This document shows, piece by piece, positions 1 to 8,805 of a stretch of 64,000 bases of DNA; positions within the stretch are counted from its first letter, which is position 1; each line of letters begins with the position of its first letter. The DNA is from Vibrio cholerae (GTDB lineage: Bacteria > Actinomycetota > Actinomycetes > Actinomycetales > Micrococcaceae), in NCBI GenBank assembly GCA_009728235.1, contig WNZI01000006.1, positions 56,963-120,962 of the forward strand. The letters are read 5' to 3'. The position numbers and the translations under genes are program-made. The notes beneath the pieces are model-generated. The model worked only from the letters and a program-made list of their open reading frames with translations. It was not told the origin of the DNA and ran no database searches.

Positions 1-986
1 GAACCGCACGAACTGGCGCCCGTCGTCGCCCACCAGCTGTTCATGGTCCTCCAGGAAGCGGTGGCCAACGTCGTCGCGCATGCCCGAGCCACCACGTGCC
101 GAGTAGGCATCTTCTACGACGAAGCAGGTTTGACCGCCGTAGTCGAGGACAACGGGCGCGGCTTCGAGCATCCGGACATCGCGAGCGACATAGGAAGCAT
201 GCAAGGCAGCCGGCTCGGCCTCCATGGCATGCCGCCCGCGCCCACTACCTTAGGGGCGAGCTTAATGTGGATTCGACACCGGGCTGGGGGACCAGCATCC
301 GCGCGCAGGTGCCGTACTCCTCGAACGGCAATGCCCCCCGGGAACGGTGGAAGGTCATCGTCGCCTGTGCCCAGCCGCTTGTCCGGGCCGGGCTCGTGCG
401 GTTGCTGGAAACCTCCGAGCCGTCCGTCCAAGTGCTCAGTGAACTCGACACCGTCGAGGACCTGACCGAAGCGGTGTCCCTCCTGCAGCCGGACATGATC
501 GTCCTCGACGAGCACCTGCTCGGCCAGTACGCCGAGGCTCAAGTGACCAGCGGGGACACCGTCGAGCGGCCAGTGGTCGCCGTCGTCGACCATCCGACCG
601 ACGACCAGCTGGCGGCCGCGGCGTCGTCGGGCGTGCGGGGTTTCCTCTCGCTGTCCTCGACGCCCGCTGACGTGGCGCGCGTCGTCGTCGCTGCTGCCCG
701 GGGTGACGCCCTGCTGAACGGGGCGATCTTCAACCGACTCGCCGAGACGCGGCAGACCGCCGAGCCGACGTCGACCGCCGCCGCCCACCTGACGGTCCGC
801 GAACTGCAGGTGCGCGACCTGCTGGCCGAAGGGCTGACGGACAAGCAGATCGCGACGCGGCTCGTCATCTCGGTGAAGACGGTCGAGAAGCACGTGAGCG
901 CGATGCTGCGGAAGACCGGGGCACGTAACCGCACCATGCTGGTGGGCCTGCAGCACCAGGGCCAGGCGATCGCGAACTCCAGGTAG
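1..986 (+). CDS. Sensor histidine kinase ATPase domain fused to LuxR-type regulator (5' truncated, frameshifted)
   Basis: The gene enters from the left edge. The first ~75 codons are a kinase ATP-binding domain: an N-box-like NVVAHARA, then VEDNGRGF and GLHGM. At about 231-236 the reading frame changes; the other frame resumes with the end of the same domain (RGELNVDSTPGWGTSIR). One lost base (cgc to cc) restores a continuous protein. Without a stop, this frame runs into a receiver-like region and a C-terminal LuxR helix-turn-helix (LTVRELQVRDLLAEGLTDKQ... then VKTVEKHVSAML). The receiver has an Asp in VLDEHL, but the usual N-terminal acidic pair is replaced by VIVACAQ, so phosphorylation is doubtful. 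A kinase and its LuxR output in one chain is unusual; a lost stop between two genes is the alternative. Confidence 0.7.
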   Translation, partial: TARTGARRRPPAVHGPPGSGGQRRRACPSHHVPSRHLLRRSRFDRRSRGQRARLRASGHRERHRKHARQPARPPWHAARAHYLRGELNVDSTPGWGTSIRAQVPYSSNGNAPRERWKVIVACAQPLVRAGLVRLLETSEPSVQVLSELDTVEDLTEAVSLLQPDMIVLDEHLLGQYAEAQVTSGDTVERPVVAVVDHPTDDQLAAAASSGVRGFLSLSSTPADVARVVVAAARGDALLNGAIFNRLAETRQTAEPTSTAAAHLTVRELQVRDLLAEGLTDKQIATRLVISVKTVEKHVSAMLRKTGARNRTMLVGLQHQGQAIANSR

Positions 987-1058
987 GCAGCGGCACCTGC
1001 CCTCAGCCTTCGTACTGAGGCTTGTGACCACGCTTGTCAGGTGCGGCTCAGAGGATAG

Positions 1059-1850
1059 TCAAGAAGACCCAGCGGCGGTGGCGTCGAGGATGAACCGGGC
1101 TGTCTCCTGCGGCTGGTCCCAGTGCGGGAAGTGCCCGCAGTCCTCGAAGACGTGCAGGGTTGCGTCCGGATAGAGAGACATGGCGACGGCGGCCTCACTG
1201 AGCGGGGTGACCCTGTCCGACCGGCCCCAGCCGAACGCCAGCGTGCCCTTGATCGTCCCCTGTGGCGCGCCTGCCTGGCGCGGTCCGCGCGCGAGCGACT
1301 TACGCGCTTCATCAAGACTGGGCGAGGTGGCGAATCCTTGGAGCTCCGTCAGAACGAGGTCCGGGTTGAGCTTCCACGGGGCCGCGGAGAACTGAGCGAG
1401 CAGCGCCGTGCGGCCCGCAGCCTGCTGGACGAGTGACGGCAGGACGGGCTGGAGACGCCGTACCAGTGCGATGGACGCGGTGATGCTGCCGTTGAAGATG
1501 CGTACCTGGGTGTCGTTCCAGAATCCTCCGGGATCGAGGGCGACGACGTTGCCGGCGTGACCCCGCCGCGCCAGTTCGACCACGATCCGCGCACCCATCG
1601 AGCTTCCGACGATATCCGCGTCGCGCAGGTTCTCCTGCTCGAGGAACTGCTCGACGGCGTCCGTGAGGGTCGCGATGGTCACCTCGCCCGCGAGCGGCTC
1701 GCTGCTGCCGAACCCGGGGAGGTCGATGGCGATGACCTCGCGTTGTTCCCGCAGCAGGGGGAGGACGGGATCCCAGGTGCGGAGGCTCGAGCCGAGCCCG
1801 TGCACGAGGACGAGGGGCTTACCGGTGCCGGTCCGTTCGGTGTTCAACAT
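1059..1850 (-). CDS. Alpha/beta-fold hydrolase
   Basis: A 263-residue alpha/beta hydrolase, probably a cytoplasmic esterase or lipase-like enzyme. The oxyanion motif HG is at residues 17-18, the nucleophile elbow GSSMG at 82-86 (Ser84), Asp212 lies in WGRSDRVTP and His240 in CGHFPHWDQP, so the catalytic triad is complete. There is no signal peptide. The gene stands alone, convergent with the LuxR-containing gene on its left and divergent from the SRPBCC gene on its right. The substrate cannot be read from the sequence. Confidence 0.85.
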   Translation of the reverse strand: MLNTERTGTGKPLVLVHGLGSSLRTWDPVLPLLREQREVIAIDLPGFGSSEPLAGEVTIATLTDAVEQFLEQENLRDADIVGSSMGARIVVELARRGHAGNVVALDPGGFWNDTQVRIFNGSITASIALVRRLQPVLPSLVQQAAGRTALLAQFSAAPWKLNPDLVLTELQGFATSPSLDEARKSLARGPRQAGAPQGTIKGTLAFGWGRSDRVTPLSEAAVAMSLYPDATLHVFEDCGHFPHWDQPQETARFILDATAAGSS

Positions 1851-1953
1851 GTGGGGGCCTTCCGTAGCCAGCGCGAGGCCTCAGTCTATGCGGGCACGGA
1901 TCGCTGCAGCCGATCCCCGTCGGACGTGAGGATCATTCTGTGAGAATGGGCGC

Positions 1954-2433
1954 ATGAGCCAGACAGAGATCCGCCACCACCAGAAGTCCGTCACGATTCA
2001 GGCGTCGGCAGAGGCCATCTACGATCTGGTCTCCGATATCACCCGCACGGGGGAGTGGAGCCCGGTCTGTACGCAGTGCTGGTGGGAGGACGACGCCGAC
2101 GCAGGGCAGGTCGGTGCCTGGTTCACCGGGCGCAATGAACTTCCGCACCGCACCTGGGAGACGCGGTCTCAGGTCGTCGCCGCAGAGCGCGGCCGTGAGT
2201 TCGCCTGGGTGGTCGGCGGCGACCGAGTGCGCTGGGGCTACACGCTCACGCCAACCGACACGGGGACCACTCTGACCGAATCCTGGGACTTCCTGCCCGG
2301 CGGCATCGCCTTCTTCGAGGAGAAGTTCGGGGAGGATGCGCCCGCGCAGATCGCCGACCGGACCCGGCTCGCGCACGAGGGCATCCCGACAACCCTTGCC
2401 GCGATCAAGCGGATCGCCGAGTCCGGCAACTAG
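1954..2433 (+). CDS. SRPBCC (START-like) family protein
   Basis: A 159-residue protein of the polyketide cyclase/dehydrase-like SRPBCC superfamily. The N-terminal beta strand and helix (SVTIQASAEAIYDLVSD, followed by WSPVCTQCWW) and the late pattern LTESWDFLPGG are typical of this hydrophobic-pocket fold. Such proteins bind or modify small hydrophobic ligands; nothing indicates which. No signal peptide or membrane segment. It is divergent from the alpha/beta hydrolase and convergent with the LysR gene. Confidence 0.8.
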   Translation: MSQTEIRHHQKSVTIQASAEAIYDLVSDITRTGEWSPVCTQCWWEDDADAGQVGAWFTGRNELPHRTWETRSQVVAAERGREFAWVVGGDRVRWGYTLTPTDTGTTLTESWDFLPGGIAFFEEKFGEDAPAQIADRTRLAHEGIPTTLAAIKRIAESGN

Positions 2434-2484
2434 CCGCTGCGAGCTGGCTCAGTAGACGGCACCTCGCGACCTCAACCTTCACGG

Positions 2485-3393
2485 TCAGGAGGGCGGTACC
2501 TGCTGTTCCAGGAGCATGCGTTGTGCCAGCCGCGCCAGCTCACGGGTGGCGGGGGAGAGTACGGCGCCGCGTCGCTGCACCAAGGCGATGGTGTCGTACA
2601 GCGGTTCGGCGAATGGGACTGTATGTAGCGACTGCGGAAACGCAGGTCCTGATCTGACCGCTCCTGCAACGATCGTGTCACCGAGCCCACGCGCGACGAT
2701 GTGGAGTGCGGAGTCGACGTGCTCCACTTCAACGCGTGTGGTCAGGGCCACGCCTTCGAGCTTGGCGCGTTCCGCGAGTTGCCGCCGGGTGGGGTCCCGC
2801 CATCCGTAGTGCGCGTCGTACAGAATCAGTTCGGCGCGGGAGAGATCCTGCATGGTCACCGGGCGCGCGGTACGGAGCGGGTCGGCCGACGCGTAGAAGA
2901 CCTCATCCCTCATCAAGGGGGTGACCTCGAGACCGTCCGAATCGACCGGCAGCACCACGAGGCCGGCTTCCAGGTCACCCGAGGTCACAGCCTCTGCCAC
3001 CTCCACCGAGTTGAGGCCGATCACCCGCAACCGCACATCCGGGAAGCGCATGGTGAACCGCTCCAGGAGGCGGGACAGGAAGTAGAAGTTCGCGTTGCGC
3101 AGCAGCCCGAAGGTGGCAACACCGCCGGAAAGCGAGGTAAGCGATTTCAACGCCGCATCGGCATTGTCCGCTGACTGCACAGCGGCCCTGGCGTAGGGCA
3201 GAAGCTCCTCGCCGGCGTTGGTCAGCACCAGGCGCCGAGGCCCGCGCGTGAACAGCAGCACCCCGTAGGCCTGCTCGATTCGCTTGACCATCTCGGACAC
3301 GGAGGGTTGCGCCATCTGCATCTCCAGCGCCGCCGCTGAGAAACTTCCCTTCAGCGCCACCATGAGAAAAGCCCTCAGCTGATTCAGTGTCAT
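2485..3393 (-). CDS. LysR-family transcriptional regulator
   Basis: A 302-residue LysR regulator: N-terminal winged helix-turn-helix over residues 1-60 (MTLNQLRAFLMVALKGSFSA and QPSVSEMVKRIE), then a two-lobed effector-binding domain. It lies back to back with the HisD-family dehydrogenase operon, with 72 bases between the starts. LysR proteins commonly control a divergent operon, so it probably senses the substrate or an intermediate of that pathway. The shared gap carries a near-palindrome at 3436-3447. Confidence 0.9.
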   Translation of the reverse strand: MTLNQLRAFLMVALKGSFSAAALEMQMAQPSVSEMVKRIEQAYGVLLFTRGPRRLVLTNAGEELLPYARAAVQSADNADAALKSLTSLSGGVATFGLLRNANFYFLSRLLERFTMRFPDVRLRVIGLNSVEVAEAVTSGDLEAGLVVLPVDSDGLEVTPLMRDEVFYASADPLRTARPVTMQDLSRAELILYDAHYGWRDPTRRQLAERAKLEGVALTTRVEVEHVDSALHIVARGLGDTIVAGAVRSGPAFPQSLHTVPFAEPLYDTIALVQRRGAVLSPATRELARLAQRMLLEQQVPPS

Positions 3394-3435
3394 AGCTTCA
3401 GCCTATGGGAAGCCCTTGAAAGTCTGCAGTTGTCC

Positions 3436-3447
3436 TTGGTTAACTAA
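3436..3447. promoter_or_regulatory. Candidate LysR binding site
   Basis: The sequence TTGGTTAACTAA is an imperfect palindrome centred on GTTAAC, placed in the short gap between the divergent LysR and dehydrogenase genes. LysR boxes are typically short T-rich/A-rich inverted repeats in this position. Assignment is by position and symmetry only. Confidence 0.35.
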
Positions 3448-3465
3448 TTCGGGATAGTCGAAGGT

Positions 3466-4811
3466 ATGAGACTCAGCCCACAGTTCAGAGCCACCCATGG
3501 TGACCGTTTCGAGGAGCTCAAGACGCCGGGCGTCGACGCTCCTCCCGCCCAGCGCGACCCTGCCGTGGCCGCCCGCGTCAGCGAGATGCTTCTCGATATC
3601 GAACGCGACGCCTGCAGGCCATCCGCAAGTACGCCCGCGATCTCGACCGCTCCGAGCCGGAGGACTTCGAGCTGGACGCGGCCACCATCGCGTCCAGCGG
3701 TGACCGGCTCACGCCCGAACTGCGCGCCGCCATCGAACTTGGCTCCGAACGGACCCAGAAGTTCGCCGCACTGCAGCGTGAGCACCTCGCCGATTTCGAG
3801 TCGGAGATGCTCCCCGGCCTGATCGTGGGCCAGCGGTACGTTCCCATCAACAGTGTGGGGGCCTATCTTCCCGCAGGCCGGTTCCCCCTCACCGCCAGCG
3901 CGTTCATGAGTATCGGCGTGGCCAAGGTGGCCGGTGTGCCCTCCGTGCTCGGCTGCACTCCACCCCAGCCCAACGGTAAGGCGAACGACGCCGTCAGCTA
4001 CGCGGCCCACCTTTCCGGGGCCGATCACCTTTACCTCCTCGGTGGCGTGCAGGCACTCGCGGGCATGGCCCTCGGCCTGCTGGGCCGGCCGCCCGTCGAC
4101 ATGCTCGTGGGAGCCGGTAACGCCTTCGTCGCCGAAGCAAAGCGTCAGCTGTTCGGCACGGTGGCCATCGATCTCCTGGCCGGCCCGTCCGAGGTCGCTG
4201 TCATCGCCGACGAGACCGCCGACGCCGAAACGGTCGCCGCCGACCTGCTGGGTCAGGCGGAACACGGACCGAACTCTCCGGCAGCCCTCGTCACCACCTC
4301 CCGGTCACTCGGTAAGGCAGTCATCGCAGCCGTCGAGCGTCAGCTCCCCGGGCTGTCCACCCGTGAGATCTGCGGGCCCGCGTGGACCGATTTCGGTTCG
4401 GTGATCGTGGTCGACTCACCCGAGGACGCCGTCCTCGTGATGGACGAACTTGCTCCCGAACACCTCGAAGTGCAGACCGCAGACGATGCCTGGTACCACG
4501 ACCACCTCTCCAACTACGGCTCGCTCTTCCTCGGCCACTGGAGCACCGTGGCGTACTCCGACAAGGGGATGGCCGGCACCAACCACACGCTCCCCACGGC
4601 GGGCGGCGCGAAGCACAGCGCAGGCCTCTCCGTGTCGAGGTTCCTCAAGCCGCTCACCTACCAGCGCATCACCCGCGAGGCGACTCCGGCCCTCGCGGAA
4701 GCCGTCACCGTGATCTCGAACAGCGAGGGGATGTCAGCGCACGCGGCGACGGCGACGATGCGCCTCGCCACCTATGACAACGCCGAAGTACCTACAGGAG
4801 CACAGGCATGA
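3466..4811 (+). CDS. HisD-family NAD-dependent alcohol dehydrogenase, catabolic type (frameshifted)
   Basis: About 448 residues of a histidinol-dehydrogenase-family protein split near 3609-3613, where one missing C (gacgccctgcag read as gacgcctgcag) would join the halves. Conserved elements include the LGQAEHG metal-binding motif, APEHL (the Glu-His catalytic pair of HisD), AGTNHTLPT and SEGMSAH. The segment that carries the Asp metal ligand in E. coli HisD (GLADF) reads GLSVSRF here. Together with no other his genes nearby, this argues against histidine synthesis and for a catabolic paralogue such as HpsN-like sulfopropanediol dehydrogenases, which oxidise a primary alcohol to an acid. It heads an operon with transporter and hydrolase genes; its stop overlaps the next start (ATGA). 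Confidence 0.75.
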
Positions 4812-6160
4812 GCAACACATCTTCGACAGGGCGCCGCACGCGCTTCATGACCATTCCGCTTGCCGCCTCAGTAGCAGCAGGCCTCACACTCGCTGGATGT
4901 TCTGCTCCTGGGAGTGGTAACGCCCCGACGGCCAACGAGGACTTCGAGGGTATCTCCGAGACCGTGACGGCCGAACAGGTCGCCGATCTCGGGGACGTGA
5001 CGCTCTCCATCTGGGCAGACCAGGCCGAGGAACCCCTCATGCAGGAGCTGATACCGGCGTACGAGGAGGAATACCCCAACGTCACAGTCGACATCTCCTA
5101 CCGGAGCTTCGACGACCTGATTTCCACCGTGGTCAACGCTGCGGCCAGCAGCTCACCGCCGGACCTGTTCCAAGGGAACATCGGCTATGCGGTGGACGGG
5201 GCCCTGGTCCGTGGTGACCTGGTGCGCCCGCTCGACGACGTCGCCGACGTGTACGGATGGACCGAGGGCACCGGGGCCAGCACACTCGACCCGGCGCGCT
5301 GGAACGACGACGGGTCCGCCTTCGGGAGCGGGACGCTCTACGGCATGTCTCCCATCAGCGAAGTGCAGGGCATCTACTACAACCAGGCGAAGCTCGATGA
5401 GCTGGGGCTGGAGGCCCCGAGCTCGATCGAGGACGTGGAGGCAGGCGCCGCTGTAGCCCAGGAGGCCGGCGAGCAGGCGATCATGTTGGGCAACGCTGAC
5501 CAATACGCGGGTACCCACATCTTCTCCGACATCGCCGCAACCACCCAGGAAACGGACGACATCGCAGCCTGGATCGGCGGCGAGGAGGGGGCCACCTTCG
5601 AGACCGAGGGCAACGTGGAGGCCGCGCAGACCATGGCCGACTGGGCCGCGGCAGGCTACTTCGGCTCCGGTTATGACGGACTCAGCAACCAGGACGCCAT
5701 TACGCGCTTCGCCGACGGCGAAGGTGTCTTCTTCGTGGGCGGCTCCTGGAACGGTGCCTTCCTGAACCCTGACGAGTTCGGCTTCGGTTCTCTGACCTCG
5801 GGTGGTGTGGGTGCAACGGCATCACCGTGGCACGTCAGCAGCAGCACCGACAACGATCTCGCGGCGATCGCCTTTCTGGACACTCTCCACACCCCCGAGA
5901 CGGGGCAGCGGATCCTGGACACCGGCAGGCTGCCGGTGGTGACCGACGGCGTCACTGCCGAGGACCCGCTCCAGGAACAGACCCTCACGGCGCTCGAGGA
6001 GACCATCGCAGCCGGGACCCAGGTGGGCTACTACGACTGGGCGACCACCGACATGCTCTCGCAGCTCGGTGGAGGGCTGCAGGAAGTCATGGCAGGGCGC
6101 ACCAGTCCTGAGGAGTTCACCGAGCGGGTACAGGCTGCCTGGACCGAGGCGAACGGGTGA
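4808..6160 (+). CDS. ABC transporter substrate-binding lipoprotein (sugar type)
   Basis: A 450-residue extracellular solute-binding protein of family 1. The N-terminal signal sequence ends in the lipobox LAGCS at about residues 28-32, so the mature protein is lipid-anchored on the outer face of the membrane. The body follows the carbohydrate-binding pattern (VTLSIWADQAEEP, later PPDLFQGNIG and FFVGGSWNGAF). Its start overlaps the dehydrogenase stop by four bases and its stop overlaps the permease start, so it is translationally coupled. The ligand is unknown; the family favours oligosaccharides, glycosides and polyols. Confidence 0.88.
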   Translation: MSNTSSTGRRTRFMTIPLAASVAAGLTLAGCSAPGSGNAPTANEDFEGISETVTAEQVADLGDVTLSIWADQAEEPLMQELIPAYEEEYPNVTVDISYRSFDDLISTVVNAAASSSPPDLFQGNIGYAVDGALVRGDLVRPLDDVADVYGWTEGTGASTLDPARWNDDGSAFGSGTLYGMSPISEVQGIYYNQAKLDELGLEAPSSIEDVEAGAAVAQEAGEQAIMLGNADQYAGTHIFSDIAATTQETDDIAAWIGGEEGATFETEGNVEAAQTMADWAAAGYFGSGYDGLSNQDAITRFADGEGVFFVGGSWNGAFLNPDEFGFGSLTSGGVGATASPWHVSSSTDNDLAAIAFLDTLHTPETGQRILDTGRLPVVTDGVTAEDPLQEQTLTALEETIAAGTQVGYYDWATTDMLSQLGGGLQEVMAGRTSPEEFTERVQAAWTEANG

Positions 6161-7145
6161 CCTCGACCATCACCCGGACGCAGGGGCGCACACCGCCCCT
6201 GCCCGGCGTCGGCTGCGCGGGTCCCGCTACACGTGGTCCTCGCTGCTGTACGTCGCCCCCGCGCTCGCCTTCTTCACCGCCTTCGTGCTCGTGCCCATCG
6301 GGCAGTCGGTGCGGATCTCGTTCTACAGCTGGGACGGCATCAGTGTGGCAACACCGGTGGGGTTCGCCAACTACACGGCAGTGTTCACCGATCCGGCCCT
6401 CCGCGAGGCGCTCGGGCACTCCCTGATCCTGCTGATCTTCTACGCCGCCCTCCCCGTGATTATCGGTCTCATGCTCGCAGGGCTCATGTCACGGATCCGG
6501 ATCTACGGGTTGACGCTGTTCAGGGCACTCCTGTTCCTTCCCCAGATTCTCTCGAGCGTGGTGGTGGCCGTCGCATGGAGGGACATCCTCGCCGATGACG
6601 GGATACTCAACCAGGCGCTGCGCGCCGTCGGCCTCGGGTCCATCACCCGCAGCTGGCTCGGTGACTTCAACACCGCACTCCCGGCCATCGGCGGGATCGG
6701 CACCTGGGTGGAGTACGGCCTGTGCATGGTGCTGTTCCTCGCCGGAATCGCCACGATCGACCGCGGGGTCTACGAGGCGTCGCGGCTCGACGGCGCCGGT
6801 CCCATTCGGGAGTTCATCAGCATCACGCTGCCGGCACTCCGGCCGCAGATCTCCATCGCGCTGATCCTCACCATCACGTTCGCGCTGCGGAACTTCGACC
6901 TGATCTGGAACACCACGCGGGGCGGCCCCGGTACCTCGACCGCCGTACCGAGTGTGTACATCTACCAGGACGCCTTCCAGAATCGCCTCCTGGGACAGGC
7001 TTCGGCGTTGGCCGTGGTGCTGACCCTGCTGACGCTGCTGATCGTGGCACTGGTTCAGCTGGCGCTCCGTGAGCGCCCTGACCGACCGTCGGGAGCACGG
7101 AAGACGCAGGTCTCCGCACCCGCAGACGAAAGGAGCAGCCGATGA
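6157..7145 (+). CDS. ABC transporter permease (MalF/UgpA type), N-terminal frameshift
   Basis: An inner-membrane permease of about 328 residues with six hydrophobic segments and the EAA loop (EASRLDGAGPIREFISITLP). The natural start is the GTG at 6157, overlapping the preceding stop as GTGA, giving MTSTITRTQG. That frame does not join the permease body, which begins in another frame with ARRRLRGSRYTWSSLLY. One base is therefore missing between about 6160 and 6215. No good start codon exists in the body frame after the upstream stop, which supports an indel. It pairs with the following permease. Confidence 0.78.
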
Positions 7146-7948
7146 AGAACACGCGCAGTGAAGTGCTCACCACGCACGCACTCCTGATCGTCGCCGCGCT
7201 GATCGCGGTGTTCCCCTTCGTCTCGATCGTGCTGTCCTCCCTGCAAAGGTCCGGCTCCGGCGGTGCACCGACCCTGGCCAACTTCACTCAAGCCTGGACA
7301 CGCGGCGGGTTCGGCTCGGCACTGCTGTCCAGCGCGTTCGTGACCATCATGGTGGTCACGGTCACCGTCGCGGTGTCCTGCCTCGCCGGCTTCGCCATGG
7401 CGCAGATGCGGGTACCCGGCGGCAGGATCATGCTAGGCGTCATGCTTCTCGGACTGGTCCTTCCCTACGAGGTCACCGTCCTGCCGCTGTACCAGATGCT
7501 CGAGGGCTGGGGCCTGATCGATACGTACGCGGCGCTGATCCTGCCGCAGATCGGGCTCTCGGTGCCGCTCGGCGTGTTCTGGATGCGTGCCTTCTTCGCC
7601 TCGGTGCCGGGAGAGCTGATCGAGGCGGCACGGATTGACGGCGCCTCCAACTTCACCGCTTTCCGGAAGGTACTGCTGCCGATCGCCGCTCCCGCCATCG
7701 CAACCCTGATGACCATCCTGTTCCTCTTCACCTGGAACGAGTTCCTCCTGGCACTGATCCTGGTTCCCCAGAACGAGGCCGTGCAGACGGCGCCGCTGGC
7801 ACTGTCCTTCTTCTCCGGGGCTTCCCGTTCCGCGGACCCGAACGTCACCGCGGCAGCAGCAGTGCTCGTTGCGCTCCCGATCGTCATCGCCTACGTCCTG
7901 TTGCAACGTCGCCTCATCAGCGGCCTGACCGAGGGGGCCGTGAAGTGA
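7142..7948 (+). CDS. ABC transporter permease (MalG/UgpE type)
   Basis: A 268-residue inner-membrane permease with about six transmembrane segments and the conserved EAA loop (EAARIDGASNFTAFRKVLLP) that docks the ATPase. It overlaps the first permease (ATGA) and the nitrilase gene (GTGA). No ATP-binding subunit lies in the operon. In actinobacterial sugar importers this subunit is often supplied by a shared MsmK/MsiK-type ATPase encoded elsewhere, which is likely here. Confidence 0.9.
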   Translation: MKNTRSEVLTTHALLIVAALIAVFPFVSIVLSSLQRSGSGGAPTLANFTQAWTRGGFGSALLSSAFVTIMVVTVTVAVSCLAGFAMAQMRVPGGRIMLGVMLLGLVLPYEVTVLPLYQMLEGWGLIDTYAALILPQIGLSVPLGVFWMRAFFASVPGELIEAARIDGASNFTAFRKVLLPIAAPAIATLMTILFLFTWNEFLLALILVPQNEAVQTAPLALSFFSGASRSADPNVTAAAAVLVALPIVIAYVLLQRRLISGLTEGAVK

Positions 7949-8805
7949 TCCTGGCGGCAGGCACAACCAAGAAACTGACCGACGTCGCATGTCATCAACT
8001 GGCACCGTTGATCGGCGACCTTGAAGCGAACCGCAACCTCATCACGGCGGCGATCGCCGACGCACTGAAGGCCGGGACGGACGTGCTGGTGCTTCCGGAA
8101 CTCGCGACGTCGGGCTACGTGTTCACCGACGCGGCGGAGGCACGCAGCGTCGCCATCACCAGGGACCATGCATTCTTTGCCGGCATCGCCGAGTCCCTGC
8201 GGGGAAGCTCGCTGATCGTCGCTCTCGGTTTCTGTGAGGACGGCGGCGAGGTGCTCTACAACAGCGCTGCCCTGGTAGACGCCTCCGGCGTTCTGGATGT
8301 GTACCGGAAGACGCATCTCTGGGATCGCGAGACCCTCGTGTTCCAACCGGGCGATGATCTTCCACGCGTCATCGACACAGTGCACGGCCGCATCGCGCTG
8401 CTGATCTGCTACGACCTCGAGTTCCCGGAAATGCCGCGGCTGGCGGCACTCGGGGGCGCGGACCTGATCGTCGTTCCCACGAACTGGCCGTCCGGCGAGC
8501 ACCCGCAGGCGGAACGCGTTGCCGAGGTCATCGCGGCGCAGGCTGCTGCACGCACCAATGGGGTGTTCATCGCCTGCTGCGACCGCTCCGGCGTCGAACG
8601 GGGCCAGACCTGGAACGAAGCCACGGCGATCATCAGCCAATACGGCTGGGTCGTCGCGGAAGTCACCCCCGGGTCAAGTGCGGGGCCGGTGGCCCGCGCC
8701 GCACTCTCCCTGCACCTCGCCCGCGACAAGGCGATCTCGCCGCACAACGGACTGCTCGCCGACCGCAGGCCGGACCTCTACGGAAAAGGAGCTTCTTCAC
8801 GATGA
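7945..8805 (+). CDS. Carbon-nitrogen hydrolase (nitrilase superfamily)
   Basis: A 286-residue cytoplasmic amidase or nitrilase-superfamily hydrolase. The catalytic triad is visible as Glu52 (VLPELATSGY), Lys122 (VYRKTHLWD) and Cys155 (LLICYDLEFPEMPR). The start is a GTG overlapping the permease stop; the stop overlaps the next ATG. Members hydrolyse C-N bonds of amides, carbamoyl compounds or nitriles. In this operon it suggests that the imported compound, or a breakdown product, contains an amide. The exact substrate is not inferable. Confidence 0.87.
   Translation: MILAAGTTKKLTDVACHQLAPLIGDLEANRNLITAAIADALKAGTDVLVLPELATSGYVFTDAAEARSVAITRDHAFFAGIAESLRGSSLIVALGFCEDGGEVLYNSAALVDASGVLDVYRKTHLWDRETLVFQPGDDLPRVIDTVHGRIALLICYDLEFPEMPRLAALGGADLIVVPTNWPSGEHPQAERVAEVIAAQAAARTNGVFIACCDRSGVERGQTWNEATAIISQYGWVVAEVTPGSSAGPVARAALSLHLARDKAISPHNGLLADRRPDLYGKGASSR

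Noticed and set aside
3466..4811. Histidine biosynthesis gene hisD
   Set aside because: No other his genes adjoin it, it lies in a transporter/glycosidase operon, and the metal-ligand segment differs from biosynthetic HisD.
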